From: Caldifarciminota bacterium
Lineage (GTDB): Bacteria; Hydrothermota; 32-111; QNBC01
Assembly: GCA_015486655.1 (NCBI GenBank)
Contig: WFRF01000129.1
Location: 1-13,860, forward strand
Reading direction: 5' to 3'
DNA: 13,860 nt
This document shows, one piece after another, positions 1-7,733 of this stretch. The translations under genes were made by a program, and so were the position numbers. Numbering within the stretch: position 1 is the first letter of the stretch; each line of letters begins with the position of its first letter. The notes beneath the pieces are model-generated. The model was not told the origin of the DNA and searched no databases. It was given only the letters and a program-made list of their open reading frames with translations.

Positions 1-72
1 CACTTTTAACTACTTACTTGCGACGTTGTCGTAATATGTATATACCTATTTACAAGCATTTACAGAAATTCC

Positions 73-101
73 TTGACTTTTTATTCCCGTTTATGTATAA
101 A
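73..101 (+). promoter_or_regulatory. Sigma70-type promoter of amtB
   Basis: A -35 box TTGACT (73-78) and a -10 box TATAAA (96-101) are separated by exactly 17 bases. The predicted start near 108 gives a leader of about 70 nt before the amtB ATG. No sigma54 -24/-12 element or NtrC-like palindrome is visible here, although amt genes are often under nitrogen control. Confidence 0.6.
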
Positions 102-180
102 ACTTATAGGAATGCAATCTTGGATCATTTTTGTATGATTAAGGATACTAATTGAGAGTTTTTTAACTGGAGGCGTAAAA

Positions 181-1389
181 ATGTTTGATACCGGTAATAC
201 AGCGTTTATGCTAGTTGCAACGAGTCTTGTGATGTTGATGACTCCCGGTCTTGCCTTTTTCTACGGAGGGTTGGTAAACCGGAAAAATGTGCTTACTATA
301 ATGATGCAGAGTTTTGTATCCATGGGGTGGACGACCATCTTATGGGTTACCGTTGGTTTTACAATGTGTTTTGGAAAGGATCTGGGTGGAATAATTGGAA
401 ACGGACAGTATCTGTTTCTCCAGGGAATTAATACTCATACGCCCTTTATATCCAATGCGCATATTCCAATGATTGTTTTTGTGGCGTATCAAATGATGTT
501 TGCTATAATAACCCCCGCATTGATAACAGGCGCTTTTGCTGACAGAGTCAAGTTTAAGGCTTATATGATATTTTTGACAGTTTGGCTGCTCTTTGTTTAC
601 TTCCCCCTTGTTCATATGGTATGGGGCGGTGGTTTATTTGCAAAATGGGGCGTTCTTGATTTTGCAGGTGGCATAGTGGTCCATGCTAGTGCCGGATTTG
701 CCGCATTGGCATCTGTATTTTTCGTGGGAAAGAGGACAATAAAAAATGCAAAACCGCACAGTATTCCGTTGGTTGCTCTGGGAACTGCTTTGCTTTGGTT
801 CGGTTGGTACGGGTTTAATGCCGGTAGTGAACTAAGAGTGGATTCCATAACCTCGATTGCATTTCTAAATACGGATGTAGCCGCATCTTTTGCAGCTATA
901 ACTTGGTTGATTCTTGCCCGTATATTCGAGAAAAAGCCTAAGGTTATCGGTATGCTTACAGGTGCCGTGGCGGGGCTTGCAACGATAACGCCTGCTGCCG
1001 GATATGTAAATGTACAAACAGCAATGTTAATCGGTATAATAGCCTCAATTGTAGGTTACATAGCCGTTGCATACAAGAACAGAAGAGGATGGGACGATGC
1101 TTTGGATGTCTGGGGTGTTCATGGTATTGGAGGATATACGGGAATAATACTTCTCGGTATCTTCGGGAGCTTGGCGGTTAACGCTCACGGAGCCAATGGG
1201 TTGATTTTCGGTGGCGGAGCATTCTTTATTAAAGAATTTGTTGCCGTAACCTTAACAGCAATATATGCTTTCTTATTTACTTATGTTGCTCTCTGGGTGA
1301 TTAATAAAATTACAAAGGTAAGAGTAACCGGAGAATCTGAAATCGAAGGATTAGATAAATCCGAGTTTGAAGAAGAGGCTTACGTTTAA
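181..1389 (+). CDS. amtB: Ammonium transporter (Amt/MEP/Rh family)
   Basis: Inner-membrane ammonium channel of 402 residues, the usual size for mature Amt proteins, with about 11 membrane segments. The pore residues line up almost number for number with mature E. coli AmtB: Phe107 of the phenylalanine gate (in YQMMFAIIT), Trp148, Asp160 and first twin His168 (in DFAGGIVVHASAG), Phe212 (in GWYGFNAGSE), and second twin His314 (in DVWGVHGIGG). The C-terminal tail (about 379-402) carries the conserved RVTGESEIEGLD stretch that mediates subunit cross-talk and GlnK control; the His usually found after GLD is Phe396 here. The start ATG follows GGAGG at 169-173. Amt genes are often paired with glnK, but none is adjacent downstream; one could lie left of the window. 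The gene looks intact. Confidence 0.97.
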   Translation: MFDTGNTAFMLVATSLVMLMTPGLAFFYGGLVNRKNVLTIMMQSFVSMGWTTILWVTVGFTMCFGKDLGGIIGNGQYLFLQGINTHTPFISNAHIPMIVFVAYQMMFAIITPALITGAFADRVKFKAYMIFLTVWLLFVYFPLVHMVWGGGLFAKWGVLDFAGGIVVHASAGFAALASVFFVGKRTIKNAKPHSIPLVALGTALLWFGWYGFNAGSELRVDSITSIAFLNTDVAASFAAITWLILARIFEKKPKVIGMLTGAVAGLATITPAAGYVNVQTAMLIGIIASIVGYIAVAYKNRRGWDDALDVWGVHGIGGYTGIILLGIFGSLAVNAHGANGLIFGGGAFFIKEFVAVTLTAIYAFLFTYVALWVINKITKVRVTGESEIEGLDKSEFEEEAYV

Positions 1390-1419
1390 TATTGAAACAT
1401 AGATTTTTGTAAAATGAAG

Positions 1420-1480
1420 GCGGGCATAGGGATTGATTTGATTGCCTCAAATAAAATTCCAATGCCCGCTCTAATTTTAT
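1420..1480 (+). terminator. Probable terminator of amtB
   Basis: GCGGGCAT (1420-1427) pairs with ATGCCCGC (1462-1469), extended by GG/CC after one mismatch, with a loop of about 28 nt. A weak T-rich tract follows (to 1480). The large loop and poor U-run make it less convincing than the other terminators here. Confidence 0.5.
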
Positions 1481-1485
1481 ATAAT
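1457..1485 (+). promoter_or_regulatory. Possible weak promoter for the phosphatase gene
   Basis: A perfect -10 box TATAAT (1480-1485) has only a poor -35 match, TTCCAA (1457-1462), at 17-bp spacing. The -35 lies inside the amtB terminator hairpin. Transcription would start near 1492, just before the ATG at 1499. Confidence 0.3.
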
Positions 1486-1498
1486 TAAAGAAATTTAA

Positions 1499-1615
1499 AT
1501 GAACATAACGATAATTGAATTTCCGGAAAAAATAAATGTGATTTTAACCTCATCTGTCTGTGGAGATGACGCTTTTTTAAGATTTACCTTGGAAGCAGGG
1601 GGCATACATGCTTGA
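1499..1615 (+). CDS. Possible small ORF, 38 codons, function unknown
   Basis: ATG at 1499 reads 38 codons to TGA at 1613-1615, beginning MNITIIEFPEKINVILTSSV. The frame is closed by TAA directly before the ATG, so no longer form exists. Its end overlaps the phosphatase ATG (1608) by 8 nt, the geometry of translational coupling. The ribosome site is weak (AAAGAA), and I recognise no family. It could be a leader peptide, a decayed gene end or chance. Confidence 0.25.
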   Translation: MNITIIEFPEKINVILTSSVCGDDAFLRFTLEAGGIHA

Positions 1616-2195
1616 CAGAATAAACATAGATATTTTTAAGGCGATTAATAATTTTGCAGGCAGGAGTATATTTTTAGATAAATTCGGAATAATTTTGGCG
1701 CAATATCTTTTCATTGTTTTTATTCTGTTTTTAATCTATCTATGGTTTAATGATCATAAGAGAAAAGAAATCGCCTTATTTTCAGGATATACGGCAATAA
1801 TAGGGATTTTATCAAATTATCTAATCACATTATTTTATTTCCATCCCAGACCTTTTATGGATAAAATCGGAACCGTTTTGGTCAAACATGCACCTGATAC
1901 ATCATTTCCTTCCGATCATACGACATTCATGCTATCCATCGCATTTATGCTTCTCTATTTTAAAAAGACCAGAAATGCAGGCATAGTTTTTGTATTTTTA
2001 GGAATATTGGGAGGGATTGCCAGAGTCTTTTGCGGACTTCATTTCCCCCTTGATGTTGCAGGTTCGATTTTAGTGGCGTTTATCTCTTCCTACATTATTT
2101 TCATCTCCAAAAACAAATTACAAGGGTTTAATCATTTTATAATAAATATGTATTATAAAGTGATGAAACGAAGTCAGATTAAAAGACGGATGTAA
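1608..2195 (+). CDS. PAP2-family phosphatase, probable undecaprenyl-diphosphatase (BcrC type)
   Basis: Membrane phosphatase of 195 residues with several hydrophobic helices (about 30-47, 57-77, 107-117, 125-140, 150-167). The PAP2 active-site motifs are present: HPRP at 79-82, FPSDH at 100-104 (catalytic-core His104), and ARVFCGLHFPLD at 138-149 with Arg139, His145 and Asp149. The wording around them (KHAPDTSFPSDH, GLHFPLDV) is that of BcrC/YbjG enzymes, which remove a phosphate from undecaprenyl diphosphate on the outer face of the inner membrane to recycle the carrier for peptidoglycan and O-antigen. The Lys of the first classical motif is not obvious, and Ser of the third is Ala, both common in this subgroup. 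The start is preceded by GGGGG at a short distance. The tail after 168 is basic. Substrate is inferred from family resemblance. Confidence 0.85.
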   Translation: MLDRINIDIFKAINNFAGRSIFLDKFGIILAQYLFIVFILFLIYLWFNDHKRKEIALFSGYTAIIGILSNYLITLFYFHPRPFMDKIGTVLVKHAPDTSFPSDHTTFMLSIAFMLLYFKKTRNAGIVFVFLGILGGIARVFCGLHFPLDVAGSILVAFISSYIIFISKNKLQGFNHFIINMYYKVMKRSQIKRRM

Positions 2196-2245
2196 ATTAC
2201 ATCAGTCTGAAATCGGAATATATTTAACTTTAATTCTGGATTTTA

Positions 2246-2279
2246 ATTATAGAGACGCGATTTATCGCGTCTCTATAAT
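2246..2279. terminator. Bidirectional hairpin between the phosphatase gene and pnp
   Basis: A perfect 16-bp stem (2246-2261 with 2264-2279; core AGAGACGCGAT/ATCGCGTCTCT) has a very short loop. It sits between the phosphatase stop (2195) and the pnp stop (2302), so it can serve both converging genes. Neither side has a clean T-run, but the A/T-rich stem ends provide U-rich flanks. Confidence 0.7.
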
Positions 2280-2301
2280 ATATGTTTAAAAGATAATTAA
2301 T

Positions 2302-4404
2302 TTAATTGTCTTTTATCTTGCGTTTTTCTTCAGGGACCTGTTTTCTTGATAAAGAAATTTTGCCTCTGTCATCAATCTTAACGACTTTAACGGCGACTTC
2401 ATCTCCCAGTTTCAAAACATCGCTTACCTTCTCAACTCTCTCATGAGATATCTGAGAAATATGAAGCAATCCGTCTTTGCCTGGTAAAATCTCGATAAAT
2501 GCACCGAAATCGGTGATCTTCTTAACTTTACCCATATAGATTTTTCCGACTTCTGCTTCTTCAGTCAATGCCTTTATGTAAGCAATAGCCTTTTCAATAC
2601 CCTCAGCATTTTCGGAATAGACCTTTACCTTACCGTCATCGTCGATATCTATCTGAGCACCGGTCTTTTCAATAATATCCCGTATGGTTTTTCCTCCGGG
2701 GCCGATTACCAATCCGATCTTTTCCTTATCGATCATTATTGTTTCCATACGTGGTGCAAAAGGTGAGAGCTCACTTTTTGGTGAAGCTATGGCTGCTTCC
2801 ATTTTGGAAAGAATAAAATCTCTTCCCTCTTTTGCCTGGCCAAGGGCTTTTGAGAGTATTTCCACGGAAATTCCTTCGGTTTTTGTATCCAGCTGAATTG
2901 CCGTTATCCCGCTTCTCGTTCCCGCAACTTTAAAATCCATGTCGGCATAATGGTCTTCTTCTCCCATAATGTCAGAGAGAACGATGTACTTCTCGTCATT
3001 TTCGTAAACGAGTCCCATTGCTATACCGGCAACATGCGATTTAATCGGTACACCGGCATCCATAAGACTGAGTGAACCGCTGCATACCGTTGCCATTGAT
3101 GAAGAACCGTTCGATTCAAGTATGTCGGAAACGATACGGATGGTGTAGGGGAATGATTCTTCAGAGGGTATAACGGCTGTAAGTGCCGTTTCAGCTAAGT
3201 GGCCGTGCCCTATTTCTCTTCTGCCGGGACCTGAAACACGTCTTACTTCTCCCACACTGTACGGGGGAAAGTTATAGTGAAGCATAAATGTTTTTGTAAG
3301 TTCACCTTCGAGTTCTTCAATTCTTTGGGTATCATACTGTGTTCCAAGGGTACATGTTCCCAAACTCTGGGTTTCTCCCCTTGTAAAAACAGCTGATCCG
3401 TGAACTCGTGGCAAAACGCCTATTTCACACGTGATATTTCTTATCTCGTTTGTTTTTCTGCCGTCTAACCTCACACCTTCGTTAAATATCTTATCGCGCA
3501 TTGCTTTCTTTCTGATCTCATCGTAGTACAGATGCATTTCGGCTTCTGCTTCGGGGAATTCCTCAATGAGTTGTTCCCGAATGGAATCAAACAATGCATC
3601 ATAGGCGTCATTACGTTCTTTTTTCTCTACTATACGCATGATTTCGGGAAGTTTTTCCATGGCAATTGCATTTACCTTTTCTCTGAGTCCTTCAGTTTCG
3701 GTGAACTGTTCAACCTCTATCTTTTTGGGTTGAATTTTTTCGATGAGCTCTTCCTGTAGTTCGATTATTTTTTTAATCTCTGTTTGTGCAAGCTTAAGAG
3801 CTTCCACGAGTTCATCTTCCGAGATTTCCTGTGAACCGCCTTCTATCATTGTGATTCTTTCCTTATTCCCTGCAACGGTGATATTCATTGTTCCTTCCTG
3901 CATCTGTGCCGTTGTAGGATTAATTACGTACTGTCCCGCTATTTTTCCTACCCTTACGGCTGCAACAGGCATTAAAAACGGTATATCGGATATGGACAGA
4001 GCTGCGCTTGCTCCTATAACACCTATAACATCCGTTTCGTTTTCCTGATCATAGGAAAGGACGGTTACCATAATCTGTGTTTCATTTCTGAAACCATCGG
4101 GGAAGAGAGGCCTGATCGGTCTATCAATCAATCTTGAAGATAAAATCTCCTTTTCTCTCGGTCTGCCTTCTCTTTTGAAGTATCCGCCGGGGATTTTGCC
4201 CGCAGCGTACATTCTTTCTCTATACTCTACAGTTAAAGGGAAAAAATCCAGAGATTCACTTGGATTCTTTGCCATACAAGCGGTTACGAGAACAACGGAA
4301 TTACCGTATTTGACGATACATGAACCGTTTGCCTGTTTTGCTAATTTTCCTGTTTCAATTGTTAATTTTCTGTTTCCTATTTCTCTTTCTACTTTAAGTT
4401 CCAT
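2302..4404 (-). CDS. pnp: Polyribonucleotide nucleotidyltransferase (PNPase)
   Basis: Cytoplasmic 3'-5' phosphorolytic exoribonuclease and core RNA-decay enzyme, 700 residues (E. coli 711). Domains in order: RNase PH 1 (about 1-140), helical linker (about 145-300), RNase PH 2 (about 310-545), KH (about 553-612, with GLVIGPGGK at 564-572) and S1 (about 618-690, with GKVKKITDFGAFIEI). The active-site segment GEEDHYADMDFKVAGT (481-496) keeps the metal-binding Asp484 and Asp490, matching E. coli Asp486 and Asp492; the phosphate-binding SNGSSSM is at 431-437. The start ATG follows GAGGAG. It is the last gene of the operon, 11 nt after rpsO, the classical rpsO-pnp arrangement. I see no RNase III-type hairpin in the short gap. 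The C-terminal tail after S1 is very short. Confidence 0.98.
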   Translation of the reverse strand: MELKVEREIGNRKLTIETGKLAKQANGSCIVKYGNSVVLVTACMAKNPSESLDFFPLTVEYRERMYAAGKIPGGYFKREGRPREKEILSSRLIDRPIRPLFPDGFRNETQIMVTVLSYDQENETDVIGVIGASAALSISDIPFLMPVAAVRVGKIAGQYVINPTTAQMQEGTMNITVAGNKERITMIEGGSQEISEDELVEALKLAQTEIKKIIELQEELIEKIQPKKIEVEQFTETEGLREKVNAIAMEKLPEIMRIVEKKERNDAYDALFDSIREQLIEEFPEAEAEMHLYYDEIRKKAMRDKIFNEGVRLDGRKTNEIRNITCEIGVLPRVHGSAVFTRGETQSLGTCTLGTQYDTQRIEELEGELTKTFMLHYNFPPYSVGEVRRVSGPGRREIGHGHLAETALTAVIPSEESFPYTIRIVSDILESNGSSSMATVCSGSLSLMDAGVPIKSHVAGIAMGLVYENDEKYIVLSDIMGEEDHYADMDFKVAGTRSGITAIQLDTKTEGISVEILSKALGQAKEGRDFILSKMEAAIASPKSELSPFAPRMETIMIDKEKIGLVIGPGGKTIRDIIEKTGAQIDIDDDGKVKVYSENAEGIEKAIAYIKALTEEAEVGKIYMGKVKKITDFGAFIEILPGKDGLLHISQISHERVEKVSDVLKLGDEVAVKVVKIDDRGKISLSRKQVPEEKRKIKDN

Positions 4405-4415
4405 AAACTCCTCTG

Positions 4416-4685
4416 TTATTTCCTCAAACCTAATTTTCCTATAAGTTCTTTGTAACGGTTAAAATCTTTTTTCATTAAATAATCCAGTAATTTTCTTCTT
4501 TTTCCGACGAGTTTGAGCAAACCCATTCTGGAATGTACATCTTTTTTATTCACTTTAAGATGCTCAGTAAGATATTTAATTCTTTCTGTCAAAATTGCTA
4601 TTTGAACTTCGGGTGAACCCGAGTCTTTAGCATCCTTACCGAATTCTTTAATTAGTTTCATTTTGTCTTCTTTTGACAAAGCCAT
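4416..4685 (-). CDS. rpsO: 30S ribosomal protein S15
   Basis: Primary 16S rRNA-binding protein of the 30S platform, 89 residues, the standard bacterial length. The family signatures are clear: DSGSPEVQIA at 21-30, the rRNA-contact helix with His42, Asp49 and His51-Ser52 (KKDVHSRMGLL), and KRRKLLDYL near 62-70. The second Arg of the usual HSRRGLL is Met54 here, a small departure. Start ATG at 4685 has a strong AGGAGG site lying inside the 3' end of ribF. S15 autoregulates through its own mRNA leader in several bacteria; here the leader would be ribF coding sequence, and I cannot identify a specific fold. Confidence 0.98.
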   Translation of the reverse strand: MALSKEDKMKLIKEFGKDAKDSGSPEVQIAILTERIKYLTEHLKVNKKDVHSRMGLLKLVGKRRKLLDYLMKKDFNRYKELIGKLGLRK

Positions 4686-5622
4686 TGTTAGTTACCTCCT
4701 TTAGCATATCTTTTGTTTTTTCAATATCGTTTTTTATCTGTTCGATTAATTCATTTTTATTTTTAAAGAACTGCTCCTCTCTTATGAACTGCCATAAGAA
4801 AAGGTCTATTTTATAACCATATATAATAGCATTAAAATCGAAAATATGCAATTCAATATTTAATTTTTTTTCATTTTTTATTGTGGGTGCGGTTCCAATG
4901 GAAACTATACCCTTATAAAACTTTGAATTGATCTCCGCAGTGGCAGCATATACACCTTTTTTCGGGATGAGTTTTCCCTTTGGAATTTCCAGATTAGCAG
5001 TGGGGAATCCGAGTTTTTTACCGATACCGCTTCCACGTATAACATTGCCGCTTATAATATAGGGATGATTTAAGAAATTAACGGCTTTGTCGAAATTCCC
5101 GTCTTTTATCTCTTTTCTGATTATGGAACTACTAATAACCACGCCGGTATTCGAACATAAAAGCGGTGCGATTGTCTCGACTTCGTACGAAAAAGACGTT
5201 TCGTACGATTTTAAAAATTCGGGATTCCCTTCACGGTTATACCCGAAATGGTGATTTTTTCCTATAAATATTTTTTTAACGTTTAATTTCTCGACCAGTA
5301 TTTTTCTTATGAAATCATAGGCTTTCATATGCCATATATCTTTATCAAATTTTATGATGATCAGATAATCGGGATTAAACTGCGATATAAACTTGATTTT
5401 CTCTTCCTTCGTAGTCAATATTATATTATCTTTCGAGTTACCTATTACATACCTGGGAATGGGGTAATATGTAACTACGACACTTTTATGTTTTTCTGCG
5501 CGGGCTTCATTAATCATTTTTTCGATTAAATATTGGTGCCCCTTATGAATGCCGTCAAACGATCCGATTGCTATATAAGAAGAAGGGATATTTGGAAAAT
5601 CGAGGCTATCAATCACTTTCAT
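4648..5622 (-). CDS. ribF: Bifunctional riboflavin kinase / FAD synthetase
   Basis: Cytoplasmic enzyme that phosphorylates riboflavin to FMN and adenylylates FMN to FAD; 324 residues, usual length about 310-320. The N-terminal nucleotidyltransferase domain has IGSFDGIHKGHQ (19-30), the GKNHHFGYNREGN loop (121-133) and ISSSIIR (163-169). The C-terminal flavokinase domain (about 187-306) has GIGKKLGFPTAN (199-210) and the likely catalytic Glu257 (NIELHIFDF). The start overlaps the truB stop as ATGA. The last 12 codons run into rpsO by 38 nt, giving a polar tail (about 311-324) beyond the family core. No FMN riboswitch is visible upstream, as expected inside an operon. Confidence 0.95.
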   Translation of the reverse strand: MKVIDSLDFPNIPSSYIAIGSFDGIHKGHQYLIEKMINEARAEKHKSVVVTYYPIPRYVIGNSKDNIILTTKEEKIKFISQFNPDYLIIIKFDKDIWHMKAYDFIRKILVEKLNVKKIFIGKNHHFGYNREGNPEFLKSYETSFSYEVETIAPLLCSNTGVVISSSIIRKEIKDGNFDKAVNFLNHPYIISGNVIRGSGIGKKLGFPTANLEIPKGKLIPKKGVYAATAEINSKFYKGIVSIGTAPTIKNEKKLNIELHIFDFNAIIYGYKIDLFLWQFIREEQFFKNKNELIEQIKNDIEKTKDMLKEVTNNGFVKRRQNETN

Positions 5623-6536
5623 ATTAATACCTTCTCAGGATGAAGCGTGTTTTTGTCGGTTATCTTGCCGACGGCGATTACAACATCGTTGCACTTTAAA
5701 AGTAATTTATCCGATTCGTTCCCATTCCCGGAATAGGTAATATCCCTGCCGTTTTTAATCTTTACAAGCGAATCTTTGTCCACCGAGTAAGTCGGCATTT
5801 GCAGAATCTCTTCAATGTTGACGGCGTTTTTCTCAATATCGCCTTTCTCTCTTAATTCATCTAAAATTACGGCTTTGTCAATGCTTACATTGACAATTGA
5901 CGTACGCCTCAATTCAATAAGTGTTGCCGGGACGGATATTAATTCCCCGACTGCACGGGCTATGGAGCGTATATATGTGCCTCCCGAGACTGTAATATCA
6001 AAAGAGATAAAAGGTTTTTCATAACCTGTTATGGAAAATGAGTATATTTCTATCGTTTTTTTTCGGGGTTCTACGGGAATATTCTTTCTCGCCATTTTAT
6101 ACATAGGCACACCGTTAACCTTAACCGCGGAGAATTTGGGAACCGTCTGTTCTTTTAATGACAATATATAGCTCTCAATTTTATCTTTCTCAATTCTGTC
6201 TGGAATTTCTCCTTTTGTTGTTTTAATGATCTTTCCCTCTATATCCAGAGTGTCTGTCTCATAGCCAAGTTCGATTTTACCTTTATATCTCTTTTGGAAG
6301 TGCTGAATGTATGATTGCAATTTTGTATATTGTCCCGTCAGGATTATTACAAGCCCCGAGGCAAAGGGATCAAGTGTTCCGCCATGTCCGATTTTTATAT
6401 CTCCGCCAATAATTTTTCTTAACTTTCTTATTATATCAAAAGTTGTAATACCGGTGGGTTTATCGATTAAAACGCAATTATTGAATTTAGAATCGATAGC
6501 TAAGGGAAATCCTGTAGTTGCTTGTGTTAAAGCCAT
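5619..6536 (-). CDS. truB: tRNA pseudouridine(55) synthase
   Basis: Converts U55 in the tRNA T-loop to pseudouridine; 305 residues. The family landmarks are present: VLIDKPTGITTFD (22-34), GHGGTLDPFASG with catalytic Asp56, GYETDTLDIEG (91-101), KFSAVKVNG (134-142) and SGGTYIRSIAR (184-194). A PUA-like C-terminal domain spans about 250-305. The protein normally begins a few residues before the VLIDKP motif, whereas this frame adds about 20 residues that overlap the preceding outer-membrane gene by 50 nt. No other ATG, GTG or TTG exists in frame before the motif, so 6536 is the only standard start, though its ribosome site is poor. Translation is probably coupled to the upstream gene. Confidence 0.93.
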   Translation of the reverse strand: MALTQATTGFPLAIDSKFNNCVLIDKPTGITTFDIIRKLRKIIGGDIKIGHGGTLDPFASGLVIILTGQYTKLQSYIQHFQKRYKGKIELGYETDTLDIEGKIIKTTKGEIPDRIEKDKIESYILSLKEQTVPKFSAVKVNGVPMYKMARKNIPVEPRKKTIEIYSFSITGYEKPFISFDITVSGGTYIRSIARAVGELISVPATLIELRRTSIVNVSIDKAVILDELREKGDIEKNAVNIEEILQMPTYSVDKDSLVKIKNGRDITYSGNGNESDKLLLKCNDVVIAVGKITDKNTLHPEKVLI

Positions 6537-7521
6537 ATATATCCGAATCTACGCCTATGTCAATTTTAAATTGTTTTACTCTGATTCCGCCACCGTATGT
6601 AAACCCTTTTCTATCGCCGGAATAATCGAGAAAGTAACCGATTCGTCCTGTGATGAAATTGTAATAGGTATACTGCAAACCGATTCCCATCCATGTATCT
6701 TCAAGTTCCTCTTTTGCCATCTGCCAAAATGTTTCTCCCGTTGAATCGGCGCCGAAAACGAGCACCTTTACAAGGTCCATGGTTGCAACAAGATCGCTCA
6801 GTGAATCATGAACCGGATTAGAGGCAAATCCCAGCCTCACGAGTCGCGGAAGGGGATCCGAACTCGAAGATTGCAGATAATTTATATTAGGTCCTAAGTT
6901 TTGCAAAGACAAGCCTATATTTAAATATTTATCTATAGGTTTGTACAACAATCCGAAATCAGCTGCAATGGCAACACCTTCACCACTACCGGTGTTAGAA
7001 GGCAGTATTGTTCTTATTACCCAATCGGGAGCAAGGAACAAGTAAATAAATTTGACCCCTGCGCCTATGGATAGTTTATCGCTTAATTTTGTTGCATATG
7101 TTATTTTACCTTCTGCATCAAATACACGGTATTCTATATTTATACTTCCCGTTTCATCCTGAGCATTAATCATGCCTGGGGTAATATATGTGATTTCACC
7201 GCCTATGACACCGTTCCATTTTTTCACGGGATGGACTATTCCCAAATATTCGTAGTACATATCGGGAGCCAGTCCGGGGAGCCAGTTGGAATGCATAAGT
7301 GTGATGTCATTATTCTTTATAAATCCCGCTCCTCCGATATTATAGTAATTTGCAAGGGCGTTGTCTGAAATTGCTGTGAAACTGTTACCCATTCCAACCG
7401 GTCCTGCACCGGGGAATATCGTTAAAAATACAGCTCCAGCTTGATTCGCCGTTGCAAACACAAAAACAGGCGATGCAATAATAGCTATCAGAATGATTGT
7501 CAAAAAAGAGATTTTACGCAT
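6487..7521 (-). CDS. PorV/PorQ (UPF0164-like) family outer-membrane beta-barrel protein
   Basis: Probable outer-membrane beta-barrel of 344 residues. A signal peptide (about 1-24, hydrophobic core LTIILIAIIASPVF) precedes the family hallmark FLTIFPGAGPVGMGNSFTAI (32-51) followed by NALANYYNIGGAGF. The rest alternates in barrel-like strands and ends RISLSYRF, with the terminal Phe recognised by the BAM assembly machinery. In Bacteroidota, PorV acts in type IX secretion and LptO-type processing; no other T9SS gene is in the window, so only the family is claimed. The ATG is preceded by GGAG and sits about 18 nt after a predicted transcription start. It is the first gene of the operon with truB-ribF-rpsO-pnp, an odd partner for RNA genes. 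Similar proteins in candidate phyla are mostly uncharacterised. Confidence 0.8.
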   Translation of the reverse strand: MRKISFLTIILIAIIASPVFVFATANQAGAVFLTIFPGAGPVGMGNSFTAISDNALANYYNIGGAGFIKNNDITLMHSNWLPGLAPDMYYEYLGIVHPVKKWNGVIGGEITYITPGMINAQDETGSINIEYRVFDAEGKITYATKLSDKLSIGAGVKFIYLFLAPDWVIRTILPSNTGSGEGVAIAADFGLLYKPIDKYLNIGLSLQNLGPNINYLQSSSSDPLPRLVRLGFASNPVHDSLSDLVATMDLVKVLVFGADSTGETFWQMAKEELEDTWMGIGLQYTYYNFITGRIGYFLDYSGDRKGFTYGGGIRVKQFKIDIGVDSDIYGFNTSNYRISLSYRF

Positions 7522-7545
7522 ATTTACTCCTATTTATATCAATGA

Positions 7546-7574
7546 AAGATAGCAAAATAAAGAGAATGTGTCAA
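7546..7574 (-). promoter_or_regulatory. Sigma70-type promoter of the PorV-like/truB/ribF/rpsO/pnp operon
   Basis: On the minus strand a perfect -35 TTGACA (7574-7569) and a -10 TATCTT (7551-7546) are 17 bp apart. Predicted start is near 7539, leaving a leader of about 18 nt with GGAG before the ATG at 7521. Confidence 0.65.
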
Positions 7575-7615
7575 GAAGAATAAGAATAATCGAAGTAGAT
7601 ATGTACAGACTTATT

Positions 7616-7671
7616 AAGTAAGAAGTAAGAAATAAGAAGTGATAAAGGGGAAGTAGTAAGGGAACAGTGTT
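7616..7671. repeat. Purine-rich short tandem-like repeat
   Basis: Imperfect repeats of the unit (A)AGTAAGA/AATAAGA, best preserved at 7617-7640, continue as a purine-rich run to about 7671. It lies in the spacer between two minus-strand genes. It has no spacer structure and is not a CRISPR. Slippage-generated spacer sequence is the simplest view. Confidence 0.4.
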
Positions 7672-7682
7672 TCTTGATATAT

Positions 7683-7710
7683 AAAAGGGAGAGATTTATC
7701 TCTCCCTTTT
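7683..7710 (-). terminator. Intrinsic terminator of the substrate-binding protein gene
   Basis: A perfect 13-bp stem AAAAGGGAGAGAT/ATCTCTCCCTTTT (7683-7695 with 7698-7710) ends in a U-rich tail on the minus strand. It lies 24 nt beyond the end of the gene at 7734, separating it from the downstream operon. Confidence 0.85.
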
Positions 7711-7733
7711 GATCATTTCACTAATAAATAAGG

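Noticed and set aside
40..60. Small palindrome-like sequence near the left edge (around CGAC-N3-GTCG at 21-33) as an operator
   Set aside because: The arms are only 4 bp and no context supports a regulatory role.
3743..4048. Plus-strand open frame of about 100 codons inside pnp (and similar frames elsewhere)
   Set aside because: It lies wholly inside the highly conserved pnp gene on the other strand and has no recognisable protein features.
4670..4680. Plus-strand TTGACA inside rpsO as a promoter
   Set aside because: No matching -10 at suitable spacing and it points against a long conserved operon.
5600..5700. FMN riboswitch before ribF
   Set aside because: ribF overlaps truB directly; there is no leader and none of the conserved RFN-element sequence.
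7616..7671. Possible CRISPR or regulatory repeat array
   Set aside because: Units are short, degenerate and contiguous with no unique spacers; it reads as simple purine-rich repeat.
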